The notes beneath the pieces were generated by a model, which saw only the letters and a list, made by a program, of their open reading frames with translations, ran no database searches and had not been told where the DNA came from. From Acidimicrobiia bacterium (GTDB lineage Bacteria > Actinomycetota > Acidimicrobiia > UBA5794 > JAOTWH01): a stretch of 7,656 nt of DNA. Below are positions 1-6,282 of this stretch, piece after piece (position 1 is the first letter of the stretch; each line of letters starts with the position of its first letter). The stretch is from NCBI GenBank assembly GCA_029863035.1, contig JAOTWH010000105.1, positions 1 through 7,656 of the forward strand. Reading direction: 5' to 3'. Both the position numbers and the translations under genes were made by a program.

Positions 1-134
1 CGGGAGTTGCTTCCGTGGCGAACGCGCACGCGCTGGATGTTGGGCAACCAGCGGCGGCTGGACCGCTTGTGCGAGAAGCTCACTTGCTTCCCAACCCACG
101 GTTCCTTTCCGCATACTTCACAGCGATAAGACAT
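1..134 (-). CDS. rpmB: 50S ribosomal protein L28 (5' part, runs off left edge)
   Basis: Reading the minus strand from ATG at 134 gives 44 complete codons that begin [17 protein letters not shown] and continue to a [16 protein letters not shown] segment. This is the N-terminal half of ribosomal protein L28, a small protein of the large subunit. Cys5 and Cys8 form a CxxC pair. In the zinc-binding (C+) L28 of actinobacteria a second CxxC lies about 30-40 residues further on, which here would be outside the window. The gene is cut off by the window edge, not broken. It has a clear Shine-Dalgarno and is divergent from recG. Family identity is seen directly in the sequence; zinc binding is inferred from the family. 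Confidence 0.9.
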   Translation of the reverse strand, partial: MSYRCEVCGKEPWVGKQVSFSHKRSSRRWLPNIQRVRVRHGSNS

Positions 135-138
135 AGAA

Positions 139-145
139 CTTCCTC
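139..145 (-). promoter_or_regulatory. Ribosome binding site of rpmB
   Basis: On the minus strand GAGGAAG lies four bases before the ATG at 134, with the GAGGA core about six bases away. It is the strongest Shine-Dalgarno at the left end and fixes the rpmB start. Confidence 0.7.
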
Positions 146-158
146 AGGGGGCGGCGAC

Positions 159-167
159 ACGATACCA
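159..167 (-). promoter_or_regulatory. Candidate extended -10 promoter for rpmB
   Basis: The minus strand reads TGGTATCGT, a TGN-TANNNT extended -10. Transcription would start near 152 and leave a short leader containing the GAGGAAG site. I see no good -35 element at the usual distance, so this is a prediction from motif and position only. Confidence 0.35.
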
Positions 168-191
168 GGGTTTTCGTGAGACCCTGCTTCG

Positions 192-197
192 TATACT
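192..197 (+). promoter_or_regulatory. recG: Candidate -10 element for recG operon
   Basis: TATACT, close to the TATAAT consensus, lies 14 bases before the ATG at 212. A start point near 204 would give a leader of about eight bases without a Shine-Dalgarno. A second partial copy, TATACC at 201-206, sits closer still and would give a leaderless message. No clear -35 is visible. If this promoter is used, the upstream in-frame GTG at 176 cannot be the start of recG. Confidence 0.4.
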
Positions 198-211
198 CGC
201 TATACCGCCCC

Positions 212-2404
212 ATGTCCGAATCAGCCCGCAGCCTCGCCTATCTATCCGACATCTCGGTGGCAGAGGTCAAGGGCCTGGCCGGCAAGAGGTCGGAGGCGCT
301 GGCCGAAGCCGGTGTGGTGTCCGTCGCCGACCTCTTGCTCCACGCACCCCGTCGTTATGTGGATCGCTCGCGGGTCGTACCGCTCGACGAGGTTCCGCTT
401 GGCGAAGAGGTCACCGTGATCGGGGAGGTGACGGCAGTCAAGATGCGTCGGGTGAGAAAGAACCTCACCATCGTCGACGCCACCATCTTCGATGGCAACT
501 CCTATCTGTTCGCAGTCTGGTTCAACCAGGCTTTCCGATCCCGCCAGGTGGCTGAGGGGACCGAGGTGGCTCTGTCGGGAAAGGTGGAGCGCTATCGAGG
601 GCGTCTCCAGATGTCATCCCCCGACGTCGACGTGCTGGATAAGCCCGGAGAGTCCTTGGTGACAGGAAGAGTGATGCCGGTTCACCCGACCGTGGCTGGG
701 GTGGGGCCCGGCTATCTGCGTCGAGCCATACACAACGCTCTGGGACGGGCTCGTCCCATCGAAGAGCCGTTGCCGCCCGACCTTGCCAAACGCCTTGGCC
801 TGGTGGAGCGCGACAAGGCCATCGCCGAGGTCCATTTCCCCGACACGATCGAAGCAGGCGAGGCCGCTCGTGGTCGCCTCGTGTTCGATGAGCTGTTCCG
901 GCTCGAAGTGGCACTGGCAATGCGCAAGCAGCGCCAGGTGGACGCCGCCGAAGGGATCTCGCACACCGTCGACGGCGAACTGGTCGCTGGCTTCGTCGCA
1001 TCTTTGCCATACGAACTGACCGGTGCTCAGAGAAGGGTCAGTGAGGAGATCGCCACCGACATGGCGGTCGCTCATCCGATGCATCGGCTGCTGCAGGGCG
1101 AGGTGGGTTCGGGCAAGACGGTGGTGGCCGTCGAGGCGCTGTTGCGAGCGGTTCAAGGCGGGTACCAGGGCGCCATCATGGCACCCACCGAGGTGTTGGC
1201 CGGTCAGCACTTCCTGAATGTTTCTGAGCTTCTGCTCCAGGCTGGACTTCAGCCCGATGTGGTGGGCGATGGCGCCGAGCTCGGCATGGATGACCTCTTC
1301 GCTGAGGGCGACGGACCCTTTGTCACGCTTGCTTTGCTCACCTCGAACGCGGCCGAGGCCAATTACCGACCTCGGGGGGGCGCCAAACGCGAAGAACTCC
1401 TGGCTCGGATAGCCGACGGGTCGGTCGACATCGTCATAGGTACCCACGCCTTGATCCAGGAGGGCGTCTCGTTCGCCCGCCTCGGGTTGGCCGTGGTCGA
1501 CGAGCAGCACCGTTTCGGCGTTCACCAACGGGTCAAGCTGCGCGAGCAATCGTCCGGACCAGACCCAGACCTCCTCATCATGACCGCCACCCCTATTCCG
1601 CGAACGTTGTCGATGACCCTCTACGGCGACCTCGATGTCTCGGTCGTAGACGAGATGCCGCCGGGCCGTGCCGCGGTAACCACCGTCCATCGCACCAAAG
1701 CGCCTGGTCAGCTCGAAGAGGTGTACCAGCAGATCAGGGACGAAGCCGCTGTCGGACGCCAGGCTTTCGTTGTCTGCCCGCTGGTGGAAGACAGCGACAA
1801 GATCTACGCCAAATCGGCGACGGCCGAACACAAGCGTTTGAGCGCGGTGCTCGCCGATCTGGAAGTGGGCCTCATCCATGGGCAGCTGTCATCTGGCGAC
1901 AAGGAGGCGGTGATGTCGCAGTTCCGCGACGGCGAACTCGACGTGTTGGTGGCCACCACTGTCATCGAAGTGGGCATCGATATTCCCAATGCCACGATCA
2001 TGGTTATCGAGGATGCCGACCGCTTTGGCCTTAGCCAGCTGCACCAACTCCGGGGACGGGTGGGACGAGGCGAGCACCCAGCGACCTGCGTCTTGGTCAG
2101 TGAGCCCACAACACCCGATAGCGAGCAGCGAATAGCGGCCATGGTGGAAACCACCGACGGGTTCCGCTTGGCGGAGGAGGACCTGCGGATCAGGGGACAA
2201 GGCACCGTATTCGGATCGAGGCAAGCGGGCCTGGCCGATCTGAAGCTCGCCGACATCCTGGAAGACTTGGACACGCTGATTACGGCCAGAAAGGAAGCGT
2301 TCGCCCTCGTGGCCGAGGACCCCATGTTGAAGAAGCACCCTCTCATCGCGGATGAGGTGAGAGCCCTGCTCGGCGAAGACGTCGAGTGGCTCTTCATATC
2401 GTGA
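212..2404 (+). CDS. recG: ATP-dependent DNA helicase RecG
   Basis: RecG is a superfamily 2 helicase/translocase that regresses stalled replication forks and processes branched recombination intermediates. From ATG at 212 the protein has 730 residues, near the family size. An OB-fold wedge domain spans about 55-145, with a WFN segment near 103-105 where the fork-splitting aromatic residue is expected. The helicase core follows: Walker A GEVGSGKT (296-303), DEQH box (430-433), TATPIPRT motif III (458-465), QLRGRVGRG motif VI (612-620), and the TRG translocation hairpin RIRGQGTVFGSRQAG (659-673). Walker A has Glu where Asp is usual. The stretch between the 'APTEVLA' motif and the DEQH box, about residues 352-405, looks longer than in typical RecG. 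An in-frame GTG at 176 would add 12 residues (MRPCFVYSLYRP) that do not look like RecG. I prefer 212 because a -10-like motif lies between the two. The rsmD gene follows after 4 bp. Confidence 0.95.
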   Translation: MSESARSLAYLSDISVAEVKGLAGKRSEALAEAGVVSVADLLLHAPRRYVDRSRVVPLDEVPLGEEVTVIGEVTAVKMRRVRKNLTIVDATIFDGNSYLFAVWFNQAFRSRQVAEGTEVALSGKVERYRGRLQMSSPDVDVLDKPGESLVTGRVMPVHPTVAGVGPGYLRRAIHNALGRARPIEEPLPPDLAKRLGLVERDKAIAEVHFPDTIEAGEAARGRLVFDELFRLEVALAMRKQRQVDAAEGISHTVDGELVAGFVASLPYELTGAQRRVSEEIATDMAVAHPMHRLLQGEVGSGKTVVAVEALLRAVQGGYQGAIMAPTEVLAGQHFLNVSELLLQAGLQPDVVGDGAELGMDDLFAEGDGPFVTLALLTSNAAEANYRPRGGAKREELLARIADGSVDIVIGTHALIQEGVSFARLGLAVVDEQHRFGVHQRVKLREQSSGPDPDLLIMTATPIPRTLSMTLYGDLDVSVVDEMPPGRAAVTTVHRTKAPGQLEEVYQQIRDEAAVGRQAFVVCPLVEDSDKIYAKSATAEHKRLSAVLADLEVGLIHGQLSSGDKEAVMSQFRDGELDVLVATTVIEVGIDIPNATIMVIEDADRFGLSQLHQLRGRVGRGEHPATCVLVSEPTTPDSEQRIAAMVETTDGFRLAEEDLRIRGQGTVFGSRQAGLADLKLADILEDLDTLITARKEAFALVAEDPMLKKHPLIADEVRALLGEDVEWLFIS

Positions 2405-2408
2405 TCCC

Positions 2409-2948
2409 ATGAGGGTTATCGCCGGCATCGCCAAAGGCCGCAGGCTCGCTTCGCCGAAGGGGAACACAACTCGGCCGATGACGGAGCGAGCCCGAGAGGG
2501 TCTGTTCTCCTCGCTCGGTGATGCGATGGCGGGAGCCAACGTGCTCGACCTCTATGCCGGGTCGGGTTCGTTGGGCATCGAGGCTCTCAGCAGGGGGGCG
2601 CAGCGGGCGGTGTTCGTCGAACAACAGCCAGGAGCGGTTGAGACATTACGTCGCAACGTGGCGGCGGCAGGCCTGGGCGGTGAGATCGTCGATCGATCGG
2701 TTGAGGACTACCTGGCGAGCGGTGGGGATCGCTTCGATCTTGTCTTCGTGGACCCTCCCTACGCCGAGGAGGCCACATCGGTAGGGGAGGTGCTCGATTC
2801 CCTCGACCATTTCGTGGCCCAAGGCGGAAAAGTGGTGCTGCACAGGCGAAAAGGCTCGCCAGCGGTTAGGCACCCTCGGTGGCTCACGCCGAGCTCACCT
2901 CTGGACTACGGTGATAGTGAGCTATTTCGATTCGAGAGGTCACAGTGA
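2409..2948 (+). CDS. rsmD: 16S rRNA (guanine-N2)-methyltransferase RsmD
   Basis: This 179-residue protein is an SAM-dependent methyltransferase of the RsmD family, which methylates a guanine (G966 in E. coli) in 16S rRNA of the small subunit. The start MRVIAGIAKGRRL is typical of the family. The SAM-binding motif I, LDLYAGSGSLG, is at 46-56, an acidic residue (Glu71) ends the next strand, and the catalytic DPPY is at 115-118. The gene begins 4 bp after the recG stop, has no clear Shine-Dalgarno and ends in a 4-bp overlap with coaD, so coupled translation is likely. The rsmD-coaD pair is conserved in many bacteria. The length and all key motifs are intact. Confidence 0.93.
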   Translation: MRVIAGIAKGRRLASPKGNTTRPMTERAREGLFSSLGDAMAGANVLDLYAGSGSLGIEALSRGAQRAVFVEQQPGAVETLRRNVAAAGLGGEIVDRSVEDYLASGGDRFDLVFVDPPYAEEATSVGEVLDSLDHFVAQGGKVVLHRRKGSPAVRHPRWLTPSSPLDYGDSELFRFERSQ

Positions 2949-3412
2949 GTAGCGCTGTAGTTCCAGGCAGTTTCGACCCGCCGACCAACGGCCATGTAGA
3001 CGTCATTGCTCGAGCCGCGTCGGTATTCGACGAGGTGACGGTGGCCGTCTTGAGGAACCCGAACAAGACACCTCTGTTCTCCCTCGAGGAGCGCATCGCC
3101 ATGCTCAAAGAGGCGATTGGCGACGGCGTGGCGATCGGCAGCTTCGACGGCCTGTTGGTCGACTTCGCCCGAGATGAGGGAATCGACGTCATCGTCAAGG
3201 GACTCAGAGCCATAACCGACTTCGACTACGAGCTACAGATGGCCCAGATGAACCGGAAGCTGTCCGGCATCGTCACCTTTTTCGTGGCCACCAAGCCGGA
3301 GTACGGATATCTGTCTTCATCACTCGTCAAGGAAGTAGCAAAGTACGGCAGCCCCGTGGATGACCTGGTTCCGGCGCATGTGGCCGCCGCGTTGAAGGAG
3401 AGATTGTCATGA
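2945..3412 (+). CDS. coaD: Phosphopantetheine adenylyltransferase (PPAT)
   Basis: CoaD transfers AMP from ATP to 4'-phosphopantetheine, giving dephospho-CoA, the penultimate step of coenzyme A synthesis in the cytoplasm. The protein has 155 residues, close to the usual 155-165. It shows the nucleotidyltransferase signature PGSFDPPTNGH (7-17, with the T/HxGH motif), the KGLRAITDFDYELQMAQMN segment that binds pantetheine and ATP, and the EYGYLSSSLVKEVAKYG motif near the C-terminus. The start is GTG within GTGA, overlapping the rsmD stop by 4 bp, with AGAGG about six bases upstream. The stop overlaps the next gene through ATGA. Nothing is unusual in the active-site motifs. Confidence 0.95.
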   Translation: MSSAVVPGSFDPPTNGHVDVIARAASVFDEVTVAVLRNPNKTPLFSLEERIAMLKEAIGDGVAIGSFDGLLVDFARDEGIDVIVKGLRAITDFDYELQMAQMNRKLSGIVTFFVATKPEYGYLSSSLVKEVAKYGSPVDDLVPAHVAAALKERLS

Positions 3413-3924
3413 CTGATGAACCCCAAGCAGAGCCACCCCCAACCGTTGGCGAGCTGCAGCTGATCGTCGAGGACATGGTGACCGCCGTCGAGGGTGCCCG
3501 CAGCGTACCTCTGTCGGGCAACGTGATGCTCGACCGGGAGGAGTTCCTCGAAAAGCTGAAGAAGCTCAACGACGAGTTGCCTGACGAGTTCAGGGCGGCC
3601 AGGTGGATGGTGCGGGAGCGCCAGACGTTCGTTGCCCGAACCAACGAGAAGGCGCGCGGTCTGGTCGACCAGGCGCAGCTCAAAGCGAAGGAGCTGGCGT
3701 CCGAGAGCTACATCGTCAAGGAGGCTGTCGAGGAGGCCAACACCTTGGTCCGTAACGCAGAATCCGAGGCGTACCGCATCCGGTTGGAAGCAGAGGACGT
3801 CGCCGAATCAAGACTCGCCGAGGCCGAGACCGTGCTCGGGGAGCTCCTGCAGGAGATCCGCCAGGCACGGGCAATGCTCCACCAGCAACGTCCAGCTCCG
3901 GTCGAACCGCCCATCAGTCGCTAA
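3409..3924 (+). CDS. SepIVA-like (DivIVA-family) coiled-coil protein
   Basis: This 171-residue acidic, Ala/Glu-rich protein has no membrane segment, signal peptide or Cys. Residues 14-66 (GELQLIVEDMVTAVEGARSV, then a P-x-S-G turn and LDREEFLEKL) resemble the N-terminal part of mycobacterial Rv2927c, the DivIVA-family septal factor SepIVA, as I remember that sequence. Residues about 60-160 are heptad-like helix with repeated A-E-x-E/R patterns, predicted to be a coiled coil. The C-terminal tail is Pro-rich (APVEPPISR). At 171 residues it is clearly shorter than the about 245 of Rv2927c. Automatic annotation may call it 'ATP synthase subunit B-like' because of the helix, but it has no membrane anchor. 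It overlaps coaD by ATGA. A role in septal or polar growth is inferred from family and position, not shown. Confidence 0.7.
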   Translation: MTDEPQAEPPPTVGELQLIVEDMVTAVEGARSVPLSGNVMLDREEFLEKLKKLNDELPDEFRAARWMVRERQTFVARTNEKARGLVDQAQLKAKELASESYIVKEAVEEANTLVRNAESEAYRIRLEAEDVAESRLAEAETVLGELLQEIRQARAMLHQQRPAPVEPPISR

Positions 3925-3928
3925 CTCA

Positions 3929-3934
3929 TAGAAT
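3929..3934 (+). promoter_or_regulatory. Candidate leaderless promoter -10 for yceD-rpmF
   Basis: TAGAAT lies six bases before the ATG at 3941. This is the spacing seen in actinobacterial leaderless genes, where the TANNNT box places the transcription start on or next to the A of ATG. The 16-bp gap before yceD has no Shine-Dalgarno, which fits the idea. A weak TCGAAC at 3902-3907 is too far upstream (21 bp) to be a convincing -35. This may supply rpmF and the genes after it independently of recG-coaD transcription. Confidence 0.5.
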
Positions 3935-3940
3935 CTCGAA

Positions 3941-4447
3941 ATGGCCGAATCCTCACCGTTCATCGTCGATGCCTCGGATCTGCTCAAGGACGTCGGCCGG
4001 ACGCGCCCAGTTCAGATCTCAGCATCGGTCGAGTGGGGTACCGAGTTCGTCAAGACGCCCGCCGATTCGCCGCTGCAGGCCGACCTCGAGCTGCAGTCGA
4101 TCAGCGGTGGTGTGATGACCAACGGTCGAGTGGCCTTCGAGGCCGAGTTCAGCTGCTCGCGTTGCTTAACAGAGCGGCGGTTGCCCCAAGAGATACGCAT
4201 CACCCAACTGTTCGGCGACGACCCCGACGCCGAGTACCAACTCTCCGGTGAGGACATAGATCTCGAGCCGATGTTGCGCGATGAGGTGGTCTTGGCCATG
4301 CCCCTGCGGCCGTTATGCCGGGATGACTGTGCTGGGCTTTGTCCAAGCTGCGGAGCCGACTTGAATGAGGGTTCTTGCCCGGGCCACGAAGAGGCTACGA
4401 GCTCGCCATTCGCCGAATTGCGCGAAATGCTAGAAACGCAGGAGTAA
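3941..4447 (+). CDS. yceD: YceD family (DUF177) metal-binding protein
   Basis: This 168-residue protein belongs to the YceD/DUF177 family, encoded just before rpmF in most bacteria and linked in the literature to accumulation of 23S rRNA / large-subunit assembly; the exact reaction is not known. The central part carries a CSRC pair (Cys72, Cys75). The C-terminal third has a Cys cluster at 126, 130, 134, 137 and 146 in the pattern LCRDDCAGLCPSCGADLNEG, probably a zinc site and typical of actinobacterial and Firmicutes members. An acidic DIDLEPMLRDEVVLAMP helix comes just before it, as in the family. The gene begins six bases after a TAGAAT box with no Shine-Dalgarno, suggesting leaderless translation. 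It ends 2 bp before rpmF, so the two are coupled. Confidence 0.88.
   Translation: MAESSPFIVDASDLLKDVGRTRPVQISASVEWGTEFVKTPADSPLQADLELQSISGGVMTNGRVAFEAEFSCSRCLTERRLPQEIRITQLFGDDPDAEYQLSGEDIDLEPMLRDEVVLAMPLRPLCRDDCAGLCPSCGADLNEGSCPGHEEATSSPFAELREMLETQE
4440..4444 (+). promoter_or_regulatory. rpmF: Ribosome binding site of rpmF
   Basis: AGGAG, placed over the last codons of yceD, lies five bases before the ATG at 4450. It decides the rpmF start against an in-frame TTG at 4375 that would add 25 residues not found in L32. Confidence 0.75.
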
Positions 4448-4449
4448 CC

Positions 4450-4626
4450 ATGGCGGTACCAAAGAAAAAGATGTCGCGTTCGCGCACCAGGCGCCGCAAG
4501 GCCAGTTGGAAACTGCGAGCCCCTCGCACGGTGCCGTGCGAGCAGTGCACCTTGCCCAAGCTCCCTCACCGTGCCTGCCCGCATTGCGGTACGTACCAGG
4601 GTCGCGAGGTAAGGGCCGCCGAATAG
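4450..4626 (+). CDS. rpmF: 50S ribosomal protein L32
   Basis: This 58-residue basic protein is L32 of the large ribosomal subunit. It begins MAVPKKKMSRSRTRRRK, the classic L32 start, and has four zinc-ribbon cysteines in two CxxC pairs (Cys30/33 and Cys43/46). It is therefore the zinc-binding (C+) type, as is the L28 at the left end. A strong AGGAG site precedes the ATG. It follows yceD by 2 bp and precedes plsX by 7 bp, the usual yceD-rpmF-plsX order. Confidence 0.96.
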   Translation: MAVPKKKMSRSRTRRRKASWKLRAPRTVPCEQCTLPKLPHRACPHCGTYQGREVRAAE

Positions 4627-4633
4627 AGCCTCG

Positions 4634-5605
4634 ATGATTCGCATCGCGCTGGATGCGATGGGGGGAGACAAAGCGCCCCAGGAGACCGTCGCTGGAGCCA
4701 TAGAGGCCGCCCAAACCGGGGTACAAGTCCTGCTGGTCGGCGACCAGGCAGCGCTCGGGCCTCTGGCCGATGGATCGGGTCTGGAGATCGTCCATGCTTC
4801 CGAAGTGATCGACATGCACGAGGATCCGGCGCGTGCGATACGCGAGAAGAAGGATGCTTCGGTCAGCATCGCCGCCCGCCTGGTAGCAGACGGATCTGCC
4901 GACGGCTTCGTTTCTGCCGGATCGACCGGTGCTGCCCTCGCCGCCGCCGCATTCGTGGTTGGCCGCCTTGAAGGAGTTGGCCGTCCTGCCATCGCCAGCG
5001 TGTTCCCGGCCATCGCCGGTGGAGTGGTGGTTATCGACGTTGGCGCCAACATCGAGGTGAAGCCCGAGAACTTGGCCCAGTTCGCCGTGATGGGGGCAGC
5101 GGTAGCGACCACCTACCTTGGCAAGACCGCACCCCGGGTCGCATTACTCAATGTTGGCGAGGAGGAGACCAAAGGCAGGGACCTAGAGAAGGCGGCGTTC
5201 GGGCTGCTCACCAAGGGCCCCACCAATTTCGTTGGCAATGTGGAGGGGAGAGACATCGCAGCCCACGTGGCCGACGTCATCGTGACCGACGGCTTCACCG
5301 GCAACATCCTCCTGAAGACCGCCGAGGGCGCTGCCCGCTTCACGGGCGCGGCCCTGGCCTCTGAGCTGTTGGCCGACGATGTCCTGTTGGATGTGCGTTC
5401 TCACCTCACCGCAGCCATTACGCGGTTGACCGAGCGGCTCGACCCCGAGTACTACGGAGGGGCCCATCTGGTTGGCTCCAAAGGTGTGGTTGTGATCGCA
5501 CACGGTTCATCGTCGAGGGTTGCCATAGCCAACGCACTCGAGATGGCGGCCGAGGGTGCCAGGCAGGGTCTGGTGCAGCGAGTAGTGGACGGGTTGCAGG
5601 GTTGA
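4634..5605 (+). CDS. plsX: Phosphate acyltransferase PlsX
   Basis: PlsX converts acyl-ACP and phosphate into acyl-phosphate, the acyl donor used by PlsY for the first step of phospholipid synthesis; it is a peripheral membrane enzyme. The protein has 323 residues, within the family range. Motifs in order: IALDAMGGDKAP (4-15), SAGSTGA (94-100), DVGANIEVKPENL (135-147), NVGEEETKG (173-181), DGFTGN (219-224) and the C-terminal YGGAHLVGSKGVVVIAHGSS (274-293). In many members the third motif reads DVGANxDCKPEHL; here the Cys position holds Val, a small variation. The Shine-Dalgarno is weak and the gene sits 7 bp after rpmF, so coupling is likely. It overlaps rnc by 4 bp. No fatty-acid synthesis (fab) genes or acpP lie beside it, unlike in Firmicutes. 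Confidence 0.95.
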   Translation: MIRIALDAMGGDKAPQETVAGAIEAAQTGVQVLLVGDQAALGPLADGSGLEIVHASEVIDMHEDPARAIREKKDASVSIAARLVADGSADGFVSAGSTGAALAAAAFVVGRLEGVGRPAIASVFPAIAGGVVVIDVGANIEVKPENLAQFAVMGAAVATTYLGKTAPRVALLNVGEEETKGRDLEKAAFGLLTKGPTNFVGNVEGRDIAAHVADVIVTDGFTGNILLKTAEGAARFTGAALASELLADDVLLDVRSHLTAAITRLTERLDPEYYGGAHLVGSKGVVVIAHGSSSRVAIANALEMAAEGARQGLVQRVVDGLQG

Positions 5606-6282
5606 GTGACACGCAAGGCGGCTTACAGGGAGCGCTGGGTCACGAGTTCGAAGATGGCGGCTTGCTCCGCGTCGCTTTGACCCACGCCTCGGCCGCGGCC
5701 GAGGGCGCCGGCCCTATTACTTTCGAGAGGCTCGAATTTCTGGGCGACGCCGTGCTCGAGTTGGCGATAAGTGACTATCTCTATCTGAACTACCCAGACC
5801 TGCCGGAAGGAGAGATGACCAAGACGCGGGCTTCCGTGGTCAACGAGAACGTTCTGGCTGACGTGGCCGTCGCCCTGGGCGTCGACGAAGCGCTGCTGTT
5901 GGGTCGGGGGGAGGAGGAGGGGGGAGGCCGGAACAAGCCGTCGATCCTTTCCGATTCGTTGGAAGCAGTGTTGGGAGCCCTGTATCTGGACGCAGGATTC
6001 GAGCGGGCCCGTTCAGTCATCGTGGAACACTGGGGTTCTCTGATCGAATCCCATGTCGCCATGCCAGGGGAAAAAGACTTCAAGACCCGGCTTCACGAAC
6101 TGGTCGCCGCGGAGGGCAAGAAGCTCGACTATTCGTTCCAGGAGGAGGGCCCGGACCACCGCAAGACATTCCGCGTAGCGGTGGAGATCGATGGTCAGCT
6201 TGTCGGTACAGGCACCGGTAGTTCGAAGAAACGAGCTCAGCAAGAGGCCGCTCGTAGGTCGCTAGAGAGCCTCGGTGCCTGA
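5602..6282 (+). CDS. rnc: Ribonuclease III
   Basis: RNase III cleaves double-stranded RNA in the cytoplasm and processes rRNA precursors and some mRNAs. The protein has 226 residues. The catalytic domain holds the signature ERLEFLGDAVLE (42-53), with metal ligands Glu45 and Asp49, and a second set Asp118 and Glu121 in SDSLEAVLGALYLD. A double-stranded RNA binding domain covers about 158-225, starting KDFKTRLHELVA and ending in the GTGSSKKRAQQEAAR helix. The start is TTG inside TTGA, overlapping the plsX stop by 4 bp; no better in-frame start is near and no proper Shine-Dalgarno is present, so translation probably depends on plsX. The gene overlaps mutM by 8 bp. A G-rich purine tract at 5906-5927 codes for the conserved GEEEGGGR loop. 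Confidence 0.95.
   Translation: MSDTQGGLQGALGHEFEDGGLLRVALTHASAAAEGAGPITFERLEFLGDAVLELAISDYLYLNYPDLPEGEMTKTRASVVNENVLADVAVALGVDEALLLGRGEEEGGGRNKPSILSDSLEAVLGALYLDAGFERARSVIVEHWGSLIESHVAMPGEKDFKTRLHELVAAEGKKLDYSFQEEGPDHRKTFRVAVEIDGQLVGTGTGSSKKRAQQEAARRSLESLGA

Noticed and set aside
614..1879. 421-residue open frame antisense to recG
   Set aside because: It lies fully opposite a clear recG reading frame, has no recognisable domain and no start signal. Long antisense frames are expected in GC-rich genes with biased third positions.
3409..3924. F0 ATP synthase subunit b
   Set aside because: There is no N-terminal membrane helix and no other ATP synthase genes nearby; the Ala/Glu coiled coil alone is not evidence.
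4375..4449. TTG-started upstream extension of rpmF
   Set aside because: The 25 extra residues overlap yceD and are not part of L32; AGGAG fixes the start at 4450.
4012..5112. 366-residue minus-strand frame across yceD, rpmF and plsX
   Set aside because: It crosses three well-supported genes, is rich in Ser, Ala, Thr and Pro without motifs, and has no promoter or Shine-Dalgarno; a shadow frame.
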